From Herbidospora cretacea (GTDB taxonomy: Bacteria; Actinomycetota; Actinomycetes; Streptosporangiales; Streptosporangiaceae): a stretch of 64,000 nucleotides of DNA. Of the stretch, positions 1-8,121 are shown in pieces. The stretch lies in NCBI RefSeq assembly GCF_001570605.1, contig NZ_BBXG01000006.1, positions 310,001 through 374,000 of the forward strand, read 5' to 3'. The first letter of the stretch is position 1. The number at the start of each line of letters is the position of its first letter. The notes beneath the pieces were generated by a model, which did not search any database, was not told where the DNA came from, and saw only the letters and a list, made by a program, of their open reading frames with translations. The position numbers and the translations under genes are program-made.

Positions 1-2346
1 ACGGGCCGACAGCCGGGCCGGCCACACGGCCAGCAGGTTGGCGGCCAGCAGCGTGACCGGGCCGATGAGCAGCAGCGCCACCAGGGCCAGCGGCGGCTGG
101 TAGAAGAACGGCATCCGGTCGGCGACGACCCTCCAGAGCACCCGGCCGAGCAGGAAGCCGAGGGGCACCCCGAACACCACCCCGGTCAGCGCCAGGACGC
201 TCGCCTGGGTGACCACCACCCAGCGCCCCTGGCGGCGGGTCATGCCGCAGGCGCGCAGCACCGCCATGTCGTGCCGGCGGCGGCGGACCACGGTGACCAG
301 GGCGTGCGCGACCGCGCCGAGCGCCAGCACGCCCAGGAAGCCGCCCAGGGCGACCGGCAGCTCCTCCACGCCGCGCATCTGGCCGAGCTGCTCCGGCGGG
401 TCGGGCGGGAAGACGATCCCGCTGGGCGGGAAGCCGCGGTTGACCCGGGCCATGACGACCGCCGGATCGGCGCCGGGGGTCACGGAGAACAGTCCGAGCA
501 GGAACTTGAACCGCCCCGGCGGGAACAGCCGGTCGTAGCCGGCGTGGCCGACCACGCCGCCCTCGTCGTAGTCGTTGTGCGGGCCGGCCGGGACGAGGCC
601 GAGGCCGGAGACCCGGAAGGTCCGCGGGCCGAGGGGTCCGGTCAGGTCGAGGACGTCGCCGACCCCCACGCCGATCCGGGCGGCGGTGGAGACGGCCAGC
701 ACGACCTCCCGGTCGCCCGTGGGCGCCGCGCCCTCGGTGAGGACCGGCAGCCACGGCCGGTCGTGGGAGCGGATCCCCCACAGCGTCACCGAGACGGACC
801 CGGCCTGCGCCACCCCGACCATGGCCGTGCTCGCCGAGTCCACCTGCGGATCGGCCGCGACGGCGGCGAGGGTGGCCACCGGGTCGCCGAAGGGCCGGTC
901 GCCGATGCCGAGGAAGGCGGTGAGCTGGAAGTTCTGGCCGTACCGCTCGGGGTTGGCCACGGTGTCCTGGACGCCGCCGGAGAACATGAACGCCGCCGTC
1001 ACGCCGAGCACCCCGACGACCGCGCTCAGCAGGGCGGGCCGCACCGGCAGCGCGTCGGCGCCCCGCCCGCGCACCAGCGCGAACCTGGCCCCCACCACGA
1101 CCGGCACCGGCAGCCCGGCGCGCGCCGCCCAGGCCACGACGGGCGACGGTCGCTCCGGCCGTCCGGCCGCGCCGGGCCGCAGCGCGATCCACGCCGACGC
1201 CGCCGCGCCCGCCGCGACCAGCAGCACGGTCAGCGCGGCGCCCGCCGCCAGCACCGGCCAGTCGGCGTCGAACCCGGGGGACGGTTCGGCGCGGGCCGCC
1301 GCCCCGATGGGCGTCCAGCGGGACGCGGCCACCGCCCCGGCCACCCCGGCGACCGCCCCGGCTGCGGCGGACAGCAGCGGCAGGGCCACCGCGGTCCGCA
1401 CCGACTGGCGCGGAGTCATCCCGACGGCCCGCAGGGTGCGCAGCGTCCCCGCGGCCGCCGCCGTGTAGCGCGCCAGCGCCTGGCCGATCAGCACCAGCGC
1501 CGCGACCAGCGCCGCCAGGCCGAAGACCAGCAGGCAGGCCGACTCGAAGGCGATCAGCCGCTCCCAGTGGCGGGCCCGCTCGGCCTCGTTCCACATGTCG
1601 ACGTCGGTCAGGCCGGTCACCTTCGCGAAGTTCTCCTTGAACGCCGCGATCCCCTTCTCCCCGTCGCGCAGGCGCACGATCCCGTTCACGTAGTTGCCGC
1701 GGGCCGCGCCGAGGAAGGTGTCCGGGTAGCGGCGGACCAGCTCGGGGCTGGGCAGCACCCCGCCCTCGTCCGACTCGGCCTTGTCGAGGAACCAGGGGGA
1801 GCGGATCACCCCGACGATCGTGGCCCGGACCTGGGGGCCGGTGTAGGGCACGTCCCCCGAGTCGGCCGCCGTCTCCTCGGGCGTGCCCAGCCGGAGGGTG
1901 ATCCGGTCGCCGACGCCCCGCCCGAAGTGCTCGGAGAAGCGGGGTGAGACGACGACCTCGTCCATCCGCTTCCGGTCGAACAGGCGTCCGGCGAGCAGCA
2001 CCGGCCGTTCCAGGTCGCCGAAGATCCCGTCGTCGCCGGGGGCGAACGTCGAGGTCCGGGGGGCGGCCGGATCCTCCACGGAGAAGGCGGGCAGGACGAA
2101 CGTGGCGACCGCCTCGACCTCGGGCATCGCCCGGACCCTGTCCCAGTCGAAGCCCGGCCGGTTGGGCAGCACCGTGACGGTCGCCGGCCTGGTGGCCGCC
2201 GCCAGCCGCTCGTAGGCCGACAGCCCGCGGCGCGCCCCCGCGACCGCCGTCAGGACCGTCGCCAGCGCGAACGCGATCAACAGCGCCAGCACCACCGCCG
2301 AGCGCCCCCGGCGGCGCCACTCCAGGCGCAGCCACACCCCGGTCAT
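1..2346 (-). CDS. FtsX-like ABC transporter permease (3' end outside window)
   Basis: Membrane permease of a MacB/LolCDE-type ABC exporter; these use ATP hydrolysis on the cytoplasmic side to drive movements of a large extracytoplasmic domain. About 782 codons are open from the ATG to the window edge. The N-terminus has a basic stretch (WLRLEWRRRGRSAVVLALL) leading into one membrane segment, then about 200 residues of extracytoplasmic domain, then hydrophobic segments in the FtsX region (around FESACLLVFGLAALVAALVL and RTLRAVGMTPRQSV); the last visible part, VVFGVPLGFLLGRVLWR, is a typical FtsX C-terminal helix. The ATG overlaps the TGA of the ATPase gene (ATGA), so the two are translationally coupled. 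The gene runs off the left edge. Substrate cannot be told from sequence. Confidence 0.88.
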   Translation of the reverse strand, partial: MTGVWLRLEWRRRGRSAVVLALLIAFALATVLTAVAGARRGLSAYERLAAATRPATVTVLPNRPGFDWDRVRAMPEVEAVATFVLPAFSVEDPAAPRTSTFAPGDDGIFGDLERPVLLAGRLFDRKRMDEVVVSPRFSEHFGRGVGDRITLRLGTPEETAADSGDVPYTGPQVRATIVGVIRSPWFLDKAESDEGGVLPSPELVRRYPDTFLGAARGNYVNGIVRLRDGEKGIAAFKENFAKVTGLTDVDMWNEAERARHWERLIAFESACLLVFGLAALVAALVLIGQALARYTAAAAGTLRTLRAVGMTPRQSVRTAVALPLLSAAAGAVAGVAGAVAASRWTPIGAAARAEPSPGFDADWPVLAAGAALTVLLVAAGAAASAWIALRPGAAGRPERPSPVVAWAARAGLPVPVVVGARFALVRGRGADALPVRPALLSAVVGVLGVTAAFMFSGGVQDTVANPERYGQNFQLTAFLGIGDRPFGDPVATLAAVAADPQVDSASTAMVGVAQAGSVSVTLWGIRSHDRPWLPVLTEGAAPTGDREVVLAVSTAARIGVGVGDVLDLTGPLGPRTFRVSGLGLVPAGPHNDYDEGGVVGHAGYDRLFPPGRFKFLLGLFSVTPGADPAVVMARVNRGFPPSGIVFPPDPPEQLGQMRGVEELPVALGGFLGVLALGAVAHALVTVVRRRRHDMAVLRACGMTRRQGRWVVVTQASVLALTGVVFGVPLGFLLGRVLWRVVADRMPFFYQPPLALVALLLIGPVTLLAANLLAVWPARLSAR

Positions 2347-3023
2347 GACGGCTCGATCCGGCCGTCTCGCATCCGGATCGACCGGGACGCCCCGGCCGCG
2401 ACCTCGGCGGCGTGGGTCACCATGACGATCGTCTGGCCGTCTTCGTGCAGCCGCCGGAACAGCTCCAGCACCTCCAGGCCGCCCTCGCTGTCGAGCGCGC
2501 CGGTCGGCTCGTCGGCCAGCAGCAGGCTCGGCTGGTTGACCAGCGCCCGCGCGATCGCCAGGCGCTGCCGCTGACCGCCCGACAGCACGGCCGGCACCTG
2601 CTGGAGACGGTCGCCCAGCCCGAGCAGGTCGAGCAGGTCGCGGGCGCGCGCCTCGGCGGCCCGCCGCTTCATGCCGCCGAGCACGCCCGGCAGCACCAGG
2701 TTGTCGAGCGCCGACACCCCGTCGAGCAGGTTGAAGAACTGGAACACGAAGCCGATGTGGTGGCGGCGGAACCGGGCCAGCCAGTCCTCGTCACGGCCGT
2801 CGACGCGTTCCCCGGCGACCTCGATGGTGCCGTCGTCGACGCCGTCGAGCCCGGCGATGACGTTCAGCAGGGTCGACTTGCCGCAGCCGGAGGGGCCCAT
2901 GACGGCCACGAACTCGCCCCTGGCGACGTCGAAGTCGACGCCCCGCAGGGCGCGCACCGGCGCGAGCTCGGCCTCGAAGGTCCGGCGGGCGCCCCGCACC
3001 CGGACGGCGTTCTCATCGGACAT
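2343..3023 (-). CDS. ABC transporter ATP-binding protein (MacB/LolD type)
   Basis: A 226-residue nucleotide-binding subunit of an exporter. Visible motifs are Walker A (GPSGCGKST, about residue 43), the Q-loop (FVFQFFNLL), the ABC signature (LSGGQRQR), Walker B (LLLADEPTGALD) and the switch His (VTHAAEV). Length and motif spacing fit the LolD/MacB group that pairs with FtsX permeases. The start is an ATG that overlaps by one base the TGA of the upstream cyclase gene, and the stop overlaps the ATG of the permease, so cyclase, ATPase and permease read as one coupled operon. The longer upstream open frame is a shadow of the cyclase gene. It likely energises export of an unknown substrate. Confidence 0.93.
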   Translation of the reverse strand: MSDENAVRVRGARRTFEAELAPVRALRGVDFDVARGEFVAVMGPSGCGKSTLLNVIAGLDGVDDGTIEVAGERVDGRDEDWLARFRRHHIGFVFQFFNLLDGVSALDNLVLPGVLGGMKRRAAEARARDLLDLLGLGDRLQQVPAVLSGGQRQRLAIARALVNQPSLLLADEPTGALDSEGGLEVLELFRRLHEDGQTIVMVTHAAEVAAGASRSIRMRDGRIEPS

Positions 3024-4306
3024 CAGTGATCCTCCGGGAGGTGGAAGGCCGTGACGGGGGTCGACCGGCCCTTGACGGCGCGCGGTCCGAGCGGGATCCA
3101 GGGGAGGCCGCCGGGGAGCGCGGCCAGGGTGCTGGCGGCGGCGACGGTGCCGGCCGGGCGGGCCAGGTCCTGCATCCGCGCCGCCAGGTTGACCGTGTCG
3201 CCGACCAGCGTGTACTCGACCCGTTCCTCGCTGCCGAGCAGGGCGGCGGCGACCTCGCCCGTGCACAGGCCGATGCCGAGCCGGAACGGCGTGGGCCAAT
3301 CGGCGTCGAGGCGGCGCTGGCGGGCGTGCATCTGCCGGGCGGCGGCGACCGCCGAGGCGGCATGGCCGGGACGGGGGTCGGGGGCGCCGAAGACGGCCAT
3401 CACGGCGTCGCCGACGTACTGCATGACGGTGCCGCCCTCGCGGAGGATGGCCGCGTTCATCGCCCGGCGGTGGGCGTTGAGCTGCCCGGCGAGCACCGCC
3501 GGGTCGGTGTGCTCGGCGATGGCCGAGTAGCCGCGCACGTCGCTCATCAGCACGGTCACCGTGAGCCGCTCGGTCCGGTCGAGCCGGTCGCCCAGCAGCT
3601 TGTCGGCCAGCCCGCCGGGCAGCAGCCGGGAGAGGCGTTCGCCCTGCTCGTCGCGGCGCAGGATGGCGGTGTGCAGCATCCGCAGGCGCCTGAGCGCGCC
3701 CTGCCGCCCGGCCGACGCGCCCCGGGCCAGCTTGAGGAAGAGCTGCTCGACCAGGGCGTTCACCTTCTCGGGGCTGTCGCCGGCCGCCGCCGCGATGGCC
3801 TTCACCGACCGTCCTTCCGCGACCTGGCGCAGCAGCGCCTCCTCGGCCGCTGTCAGCTCCGGCGACCGCGCCGGCGAGACCAGGTCCTGGACGATCCGGG
3901 GATCGATCATCGACCCGCCCGCCGCCACCTCGCGGATGGCCCGCCCCAGCAGTCGCGCGTCCGCGACCCGGTCCTTGAGCAGGTACGCGTACCCGTCGGC
4001 CCCCTCGGCCAGCAGCTTCACCGCGTAGTCGGGGTCGTCGTACTGGCTCAGCACCACGACGCCGGTGCCCGGGAGGCGCCCTCGAACCTCCCGGGCGGCG
4101 TCGATGCCCTCGTCCTGGAAGGTCGGCGGCATCCGGATGTCGGTCACGAGCACCTGGGGCCGCAGCTCCTCGGCCCGCGTGACGAGCTCGTCGTAGTCGG
4201 CGGCCACGCCGACCACCTCCAGGGCGGGGTCCCTGGCCAGCAGCGCGCGCACGCCCTCGCGGACGATCAGGTTGTCGTCGGCGAGCAGCACGGTGATGCG
4301 GTCCAC
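3023..4306 (-). CDS. Response regulator fused to class III adenylate/guanylate cyclase
   Basis: A 427-residue soluble signalling protein. Residues about 1-120 are a CheY-like receiver: acidic pair D10/D11, phosphoacceptor D56 (LVTDIRMPP) and K111. Residues about 125-195 resemble a weak LuxR-type helix-turn-helix or linker (LTAAEEALLRQVAEG). Residues about 235-425 are a class III nucleotide cyclase domain with metal-binding Asp residues in MSDVRGYSA and YVGDAVMAVFG, and the Asn/Arg pair in VGDTVNLAARMQ. It should make cAMP (or cGMP) when phosphorylated by an unidentified kinase; none lies next to it. The GTG start at 4306 was chosen because the receiver begins there, a purine-rich AGGGAGG lies upstream, and the divergent gene starts at 4415. 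It is coupled to the ABC ATPase by a TGATG overlap. Confidence 0.88.
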   Translation of the reverse strand: MDRITVLLADDNLIVREGVRALLARDPALEVVGVAADYDELVTRAEELRPQVLVTDIRMPPTFQDEGIDAAREVRGRLPGTGVVVLSQYDDPDYAVKLLAEGADGYAYLLKDRVADARLLGRAIREVAAGGSMIDPRIVQDLVSPARSPELTAAEEALLRQVAEGRSVKAIAAAAGDSPEKVNALVEQLFLKLARGASAGRQGALRRLRMLHTAILRRDEQGERLSRLLPGGLADKLLGDRLDRTERLTVTVLMSDVRGYSAIAEHTDPAVLAGQLNAHRRAMNAAILREGGTVMQYVGDAVMAVFGAPDPRPGHAASAVAAARQMHARQRRLDADWPTPFRLGIGLCTGEVAAALLGSEERVEYTLVGDTVNLAARMQDLARPAGTVAAASTLAALPGGLPWIPLGPRAVKGRSTPVTAFHLPEDH

Positions 4307-4414
4307 GCCGCAAATGTCCTCCCTGAGCGCACCCCGGAACAGAGGGTTAGCCCTCCTGCGGCCCGATGGGCACCTCCCTGTGCGCGGACCCGCCGGATTC
4401 CTACCGTCGAGGAC
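4307..4414. promoter_or_regulatory. Divergent promoter region of the cyclase/exporter and cNMP-receptor operons
   Basis: These 108 bases separate the GTG of the cyclase gene (leftward) from the ATG of the cyclic-nucleotide-binding gene (rightward) and must hold or border both promoters. I see no clear perfect palindrome. The shared control region is the main reason to treat the two operons as one unit. Confidence 0.5.
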
Positions 4415-5395
4415 ATGCGTGCAGAAACCCAGGCGACATCCCTGTCCTGGATCCCGTCGGAGGCGGTCAAGGGGTACACCCGCCCGATGTTCGACGCCGG
4501 GATCTCCCACTACGACGACCCGCCCCCCGGGCACGTCGACGACCTGGAGGCGCTGCGCCGCGCCGACCGGTTCCGCTTCGCCAATGTCCTTCGCGTCTGG
4601 GCCGATTTCGGCGACGATGGCCGGGTGCTCGCCCACGGCGCCGAAGGAGGCGGGGTGATGGGCTCCACCACGGTCCGGTTAGGCCCTCTCGGCATCACCC
4701 TGGCCGCGATCAGCCTGCCCGACCTGCGCACCGAGACGGCCGGGGACGGCTTCCTCACCGTCACGCAGTCGGCCGGCGGCCGCACCTCGCTGCCGTTCCC
4801 GCGCGCCGCCGCGGGCGTCCCGCGCTGGCGCTCCCCGCTGGTCTGGACGACGATCTCGATCACCGTCCGCGCCGACGGCACCTCCGGCGTCACGCTGTCG
4901 GGCGCGAGCCCCTTCCCCCGCCACTGGGTCTACGACGCGGCCGGGCAGCTCGTCCTCAAGGCGGGCGTCACCGACTTCAAGGCCTGGGCCGCCCAGCGCG
5001 CCACCCCGTGGGGCGCGGAGGACTCGCCGGTCGTCGTCACGGCCGCCGAGACCGCCCTCGAACGCGAACTGTCCCGGCTGATCATGCGGGGGTCGCGCAG
5101 GCCGGTCGTCCGGGAACTGAGGAAGGGCGAGGCCCTGGTGCGCCAGGGCGAGCCGGGAGAGTCGCTGTTCCTGCTCCTCGACGGCGTCGTCACGGTCGAC
5201 GTCGACGGCCGCGAACTCGGGCTGGCCGGCCCGGGCGCGGTGCTGGGGGAGCGGGCCCTGCTGGAGAACGGCCACCGCACCGCCACGCTGACCGCGCTCA
5301 CCCCGATCAGGGTGGCCGAGGCCCGCGCCGACATCATCGACCGGGCCGCCCTGGAGCACCTGGCCCAGGGCCACCGCCGCGAGGAGTTCGCGTGA
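4415..5395 (+). CDS. Cyclic nucleotide-binding domain protein
   Basis: A 326-residue protein with no signal peptide. Residues about 1-215 form a domain I do not recognise (starts SLSWIPSEAVKGYTRPMF; contains a beta-rich stretch). Residues about 225-320 are a cNMP-binding domain: LVRQGEPGESLFLLLDG followed by a phosphate-binding cassette of the GERALLENGHRTATL type, with the Glu and the Arg that contact cyclic nucleotide both present. It is therefore a plausible receptor for the product of the divergent cyclase. The ATG at 4415 follows a purine-rich GAGGAC. The 3' end overlaps the next gene as GTGA, giving translational coupling to the metallo-beta-lactamase-fold hydrolase. The role of the N-terminal domain is unknown. 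Confidence 0.85.
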   Translation: MRAETQATSLSWIPSEAVKGYTRPMFDAGISHYDDPPPGHVDDLEALRRADRFRFANVLRVWADFGDDGRVLAHGAEGGGVMGSTTVRLGPLGITLAAISLPDLRTETAGDGFLTVTQSAGGRTSLPFPRAAAGVPRWRSPLVWTTISITVRADGTSGVTLSGASPFPRHWVYDAAGQLVLKAGVTDFKAWAAQRATPWGAEDSPVVVTAAETALERELSRLIMRGSRRPVVRELRKGEALVRQGEPGESLFLLLDGVVTVDVDGRELGLAGPGAVLGERALLENGHRTATLTALTPIRVAEARADIIDRAALEHLAQGHRREEFA

Positions 5396-6165
5396 GACTG
5401 CACTTCCTGGGGGTACGCGGGTCGACGCCCGCTCCCGGCGCCGAGTTCACCCGCTGGGGCGGCCACACCTCGTGTGTGGCCGTGCTCCCCGACGGGCACA
5501 CCGCGCCGCCGCTGGTCCTCGACGCGGGGACCGGGATCAGGAACCTCGCCCCGGCGCCCTTCCGGGGGGTGATCGCCCTGTCTCACCTGCACTGGGACCA
5601 CGTGCAGGGGCTGCCGTTCAGCCGGGCCGTCGACCACCCGGAGGCCGCCGTCGAGCTGGTCGTGCCCGGCGAACGGCCGATGGAGGTGCTCACCCGGGCG
5701 TTCTCGCCGCCGCACTTCCCGATCGAGCCGACGGGTCTGCGGGGAGCCGTGTCGGTGACCTCATCCGGCGGGAGCCGTAACTACGACGCTTTTGTCCTGA
5801 GACAGGCGGAAGTGACCCACAAGGGCGGGATCACGGTCGGGACCCGGGTCGAGTGCGACGGCGTCGCCGTCGTCTACCTGCCCGACCACGCGCCGCAGCT
5901 CGCCTCGGCCGCGGCCGAGGAGCTGTGCCGGGACGCCGACCTCGTCGTCCACGACGGCCAGTTCCTCCCCGGCGAACAGGCCCTGGCCGACGACTACGGG
6001 CACGCCACCGTGACCGACGCGCTTGCCTTCGCGGAGCGCTGCGGCGCGCGGAGACTGCTGCTCACGCACCACGCGCCCAACCGCACCGACGACCAGCTCG
6101 ACGCCGTCGCCAAGGAGTGGCCCGACGTGCTGTTCGCCCGCGAGGGCGACGTCGTGACGGTCTAG
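5392..6165 (+). CDS. Metallo-beta-lactamase-fold hydrolase
   Basis: A 257-residue MBL-superfamily protein. The zinc motif HxHxDH is present as SHLHWDHVQGLPF, with later ligands HDGQF and HHAP; the N-terminus (RLHFLGVRGSTPAPGAEFTRWGGHTSC) is typical of the PhnP/RNase Z-like branch, which includes phosphodiesterases. The GTG start overlaps the stop of the cNMP-binding gene (GTGA). Coupled to a cNMP receptor and facing a nucleotide cyclase, it could be the phosphodiesterase that ends the signal; that role is inference. Its TAG stop shares the tetranucleotide CTAG at 6162-6165 with the stop of the convergent gene. Confidence 0.85.
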   Translation: MRLHFLGVRGSTPAPGAEFTRWGGHTSCVAVLPDGHTAPPLVLDAGTGIRNLAPAPFRGVIALSHLHWDHVQGLPFSRAVDHPEAAVELVVPGERPMEVLTRAFSPPHFPIEPTGLRGAVSVTSSGGSRNYDAFVLRQAEVTHKGGITVGTRVECDGVAVVYLPDHAPQLASAAAEELCRDADLVVHDGQFLPGEQALADDYGHATVTDALAFAERCGARRLLLTHHAPNRTDDQLDAVAKEWPDVLFAREGDVVTV

Positions 6166-6455
6166 ATCTTGTGGCCGACCTCGTTCTCGTAGGCCGTGAG
6201 CTGCTGCTCCAGCGCCTTCATCAGCTCGAAGACCTGCGCCGGCGGGATCCGCACGCGGCTCACGATCCGGGTCGGGACGCTGATGTACTGCTGGCCGTCG
6301 CCGTTGTCGGCCAGTCCGGGCGGGCGCGTGATCACCGCGAAGTCGAGCACGAACCCATCCTGGGTGTGCCAGACGGAGGCGAAGTTGGCGTACTGTCCCG
6401 CTTCCACTTCAGGCGTGATGCTGACTTCTAGACGGCTCTCGGGCTCGTTGGTCAA
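6162..6455 (-). CDS. DUF3467 family protein
   Basis: A small conserved actinobacterial protein (97 residues from this start). The body SRLEVSITPEVEAGQYANFASVWHTQDGFVLDFAVI, followed by ARG-rich strands and a C-terminal helix (FELMKALEQQLTAYE), matches DUF3467, a cytosolic family of unknown function. I chose the TTG at 6455, giving (L/M)TNEPE, because it is preceded by a strong ribosome site (GGAGGG, 8-base spacing); in-frame alternatives are ATG at 6482 and GTG at 6518 with weaker sites. Its stop overlaps that of the convergent MBL hydrolase. No operon partner is evident. Confidence 0.8.
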   Translation of the reverse strand: MTNEPESRLEVSITPEVEAGQYANFASVWHTQDGFVLDFAVITRPPGLADNGDGQQYISVPTRIVSRVRIPPAQVFELMKALEQQLTAYENEVGHKI

Positions 6456-6525
6456 ATCCTCATCCCTCCGGGTCGCCTCCATGGTGCCCTGTCGGAGGAC
6501 CGTTCCCGCGTCCGACACGTCCTGT

Positions 6526-7161
6526 TTATTTGAGGATCGACGGAAGCGGCTGGGCGCCGCGCGTGGCCAGCATCCCCTTCATCAGGTCGATCTCGGCGGT
6601 CTGGCCGTCGACGATGTGCTGGGCCAGATTCCGGACCTCCGGGCGTTCGGCCAGTTCAAGCAGGCCCTTGGCCATCTCGACGCCGCCCTCGTGGTGGCGG
6701 ATCATCAGCTGCAGGAACAGGACCTCGGCCGCCGGGCCCTTCGCGTCGTCGAGCCGCTTCATCTCGTCGGCTGTGGCCATTCCGGGCATCACGCCCGGAG
6801 TCACGCCCGCCGTCGCCGTGTGGCCGTGGCCCGCCATCCAGGTCATCGGTTTCACGCTGGAGGCCTGCGACAGGTCCCACTGCTGGAGCCAGCCGATGAA
6901 CATTCCACGCTGCGCCGACTGCGTCGTGATGATGTCGTAGGCCAGCGTCCGCACCGCGTCGTCGGTGCTCTCGTCGCGGACGTCGAACGCCATCTCCACC
7001 GCCTGCGCGTGGTGAACCCCCATGTCACGGGCGAAACCTGCCTCGGGGGACAGGTCGCCCGGAGTGCCCGGCCGGGTGAGGTTGACCAGCAGCAGCACGA
7101 CCGCGACCACCACGACGACGGCCGCGGCGGCCGGAAGCAGGAGCGAACGGGGGTTCTTCAT
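6526..7161 (-). CDS. DUF305 domain protein, membrane anchored
   Basis: A 211-residue protein with an N-terminal signal anchor (residues about 5-28, LLLPAAAAVVVVVAVVLLLV) and an extracytoplasmic DUF305 domain. The domain is a four-helix, ferritin-like fold with paired His motifs, here MGVHHAQAVEMA and IRHHEGGVEMA, spaced by about 110 residues; members have been linked to metal (often copper) binding. A His/Met/Gly-rich stretch (MTWMAGHGHTATAG, GVMPGMA) in the middle also suits metal binding. The ATG at 7161 gives the usual start MKNPRS before the anchor. It is divergent from a DUF3105 gene, a pairing common in actinomycetes. Confidence 0.85.
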   Translation of the reverse strand: MKNPRSLLLPAAAAVVVVVAVVLLLVNLTRPGTPGDLSPEAGFARDMGVHHAQAVEMAFDVRDESTDDAVRTLAYDIITTQSAQRGMFIGWLQQWDLSQASSVKPMTWMAGHGHTATAGVTPGVMPGMATADEMKRLDDAKGPAAEVLFLQLMIRHHEGGVEMAKGLLELAERPEVRNLAQHIVDGQTAEIDLMKGMLATRGAQPLPSILK

Positions 7162-7202
7162 CGCCCTCAGATTACTTGGCCCCCGGACGCGATGGGCCAA
7201 AC

Positions 7203-7216
7203 GGCTATCTATAGCC
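7203..7216. promoter_or_regulatory. Palindrome GGCTAT-CT-ATAGCC in divergent DUF305/DUF3105 region
   Basis: A perfect 6-bp-arm palindrome with a 2-bp centre sits 42 bases upstream of the DUF305 start and 43 bases upstream of the DUF3105 start. Its central position suggests a shared operator; the regulator is unknown. Confidence 0.4.
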
Positions 7217-7258
7217 ACTATTCTCCTTGTCCATATGTGACCGCGTGATGGAGGGTCG

Positions 7259-7987
7259 ATGACCAAGGAGAAAGCGGCGGCACGGCGTGACCGCATCGCC
7301 CAGATGAGGGCGGAACAGCGGGCCAAGGAACGGCAGGCCGCGGTCCTCATGTGGGGCATCGGTGGCCTGGTCATCCTGCTTCTCGTAGGAAGCGTCGCCT
7401 TCTACATCATCCGTCAGGAGATGGACAAGTCGGAGGCCGAGAAGGCCGCGACCGCCGCCCAAGAGGCGATGCTGCCGAAGGTCAAGAACTACGAGTACAA
7501 GGGCGCCGGCCACGTCAACACGAAGGTGGCCTACAAGGAGGTGCCGCCTGTCGGTGGCGAGCACAACCCCGCCTGGCAGACCTGCGGCATCTACGACCAG
7601 CCCATCAACAACGAGAACGCGGTCCACTCGATGGAGCACGGCGCGGTCTGGATCACCTACCAGCCCGGCCTGCCGGCCGCCGAGGTCGACAAGCTGAAGG
7701 CCATGGCGGGCGAGCCCTACATGCTCCTCAGCCCCTACGAGGGCCTCCCGTCGAAGATCGTCGCGTCGTCCTGGAACCACCAGATCCAGATCGACAGCGC
7801 GTCGTCCCCCGACCTGAGCGCGTTCATCCTCAAGTTCCGCCAGGGCGAGGACACCCCCGAGCTCGGCGCGAGCTGCGACGGCGGCCAGACCGCCTCCGCC
7901 GCCGACGCCCCGCTGCCGCCGGCCGGTTCGCAGCCGGCCCCGGCGCCGACGGGCTCCCCGGTGGGGACGGACGCCCCCGCCCAGTAA
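7259..7987 (+). CDS. DUF3105 domain membrane-anchored protein
   Basis: A 242-residue protein: cytoplasmic basic N-terminus (KEKAAARRDRIAQMRAEQRAKERQ), one membrane segment (about residues 32-54) and an extracytoplasmic DUF3105 domain with the characteristic GAGHVN, PPVGGEHNP and VHSMEHGAVWITY elements, including His residues that could bind metal. The C-terminal 35 residues are Pro/Ala-rich and low complexity. The ATG has a good ribosome site (GGAGGG). Two Cys (TCGIYD and ASCDGG) could form a disulfide. It pairs divergently with a DUF305 gene; function is unknown, with an extracytoplasmic metal role the best guess. Confidence 0.85.
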   Translation: MTKEKAAARRDRIAQMRAEQRAKERQAAVLMWGIGGLVILLLVGSVAFYIIRQEMDKSEAEKAATAAQEAMLPKVKNYEYKGAGHVNTKVAYKEVPPVGGEHNPAWQTCGIYDQPINNENAVHSMEHGAVWITYQPGLPAAEVDKLKAMAGEPYMLLSPYEGLPSKIVASSWNHQIQIDSASSPDLSAFILKFRQGEDTPELGASCDGGQTASAADAPLPPAGSQPAPAPTGSPVGTDAPAQ

Positions 7988-8043
7988 CACCCGAACTGAT
8001 AGCTGGACGGCCCGTGTGCCTGTCCCTGAGGCAGATTCAGGGC

Positions 8044-8080
8044 GCGAGACACGGCCGGCCTTCGGCCGGCCGTGTCTCGC
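8044..8080. terminator. Long perfect GC-rich hairpin
   Basis: Arms of 16-17 bp (GCGAGACACGGCCGGC and its exact complement) flank a TTC/CTTCG loop between two same-strand genes. There is no U tract, as is usual for actinomycete terminators. Its core, ACGGCCGGCC, also occurs in the tandem repeat at 60799-60981. Confidence 0.7.
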
Positions 8081-8121
8081 TTGGGCCACGGGCCGTCCCA
8101 TGTAGATAGGCTCTGCGGGCG

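Noticed and set aside
271-1947. Long rightward open frames (up to 558 codons) over the left end
   Set aside because: Arg/Gly/Asp-rich composition and no domains; they are antisense shadows of the leftward FtsX-type permease, which reads through this stretch without stops and shows membrane helices.
5767-5785. GGGAGCCGTAAC inside the MBL hydrolase gene, like the right end of the dispersed repeat
   Set aside because: Only the short end block matches and it lies within a coding region in good codon phase; chance in GC-rich DNA.
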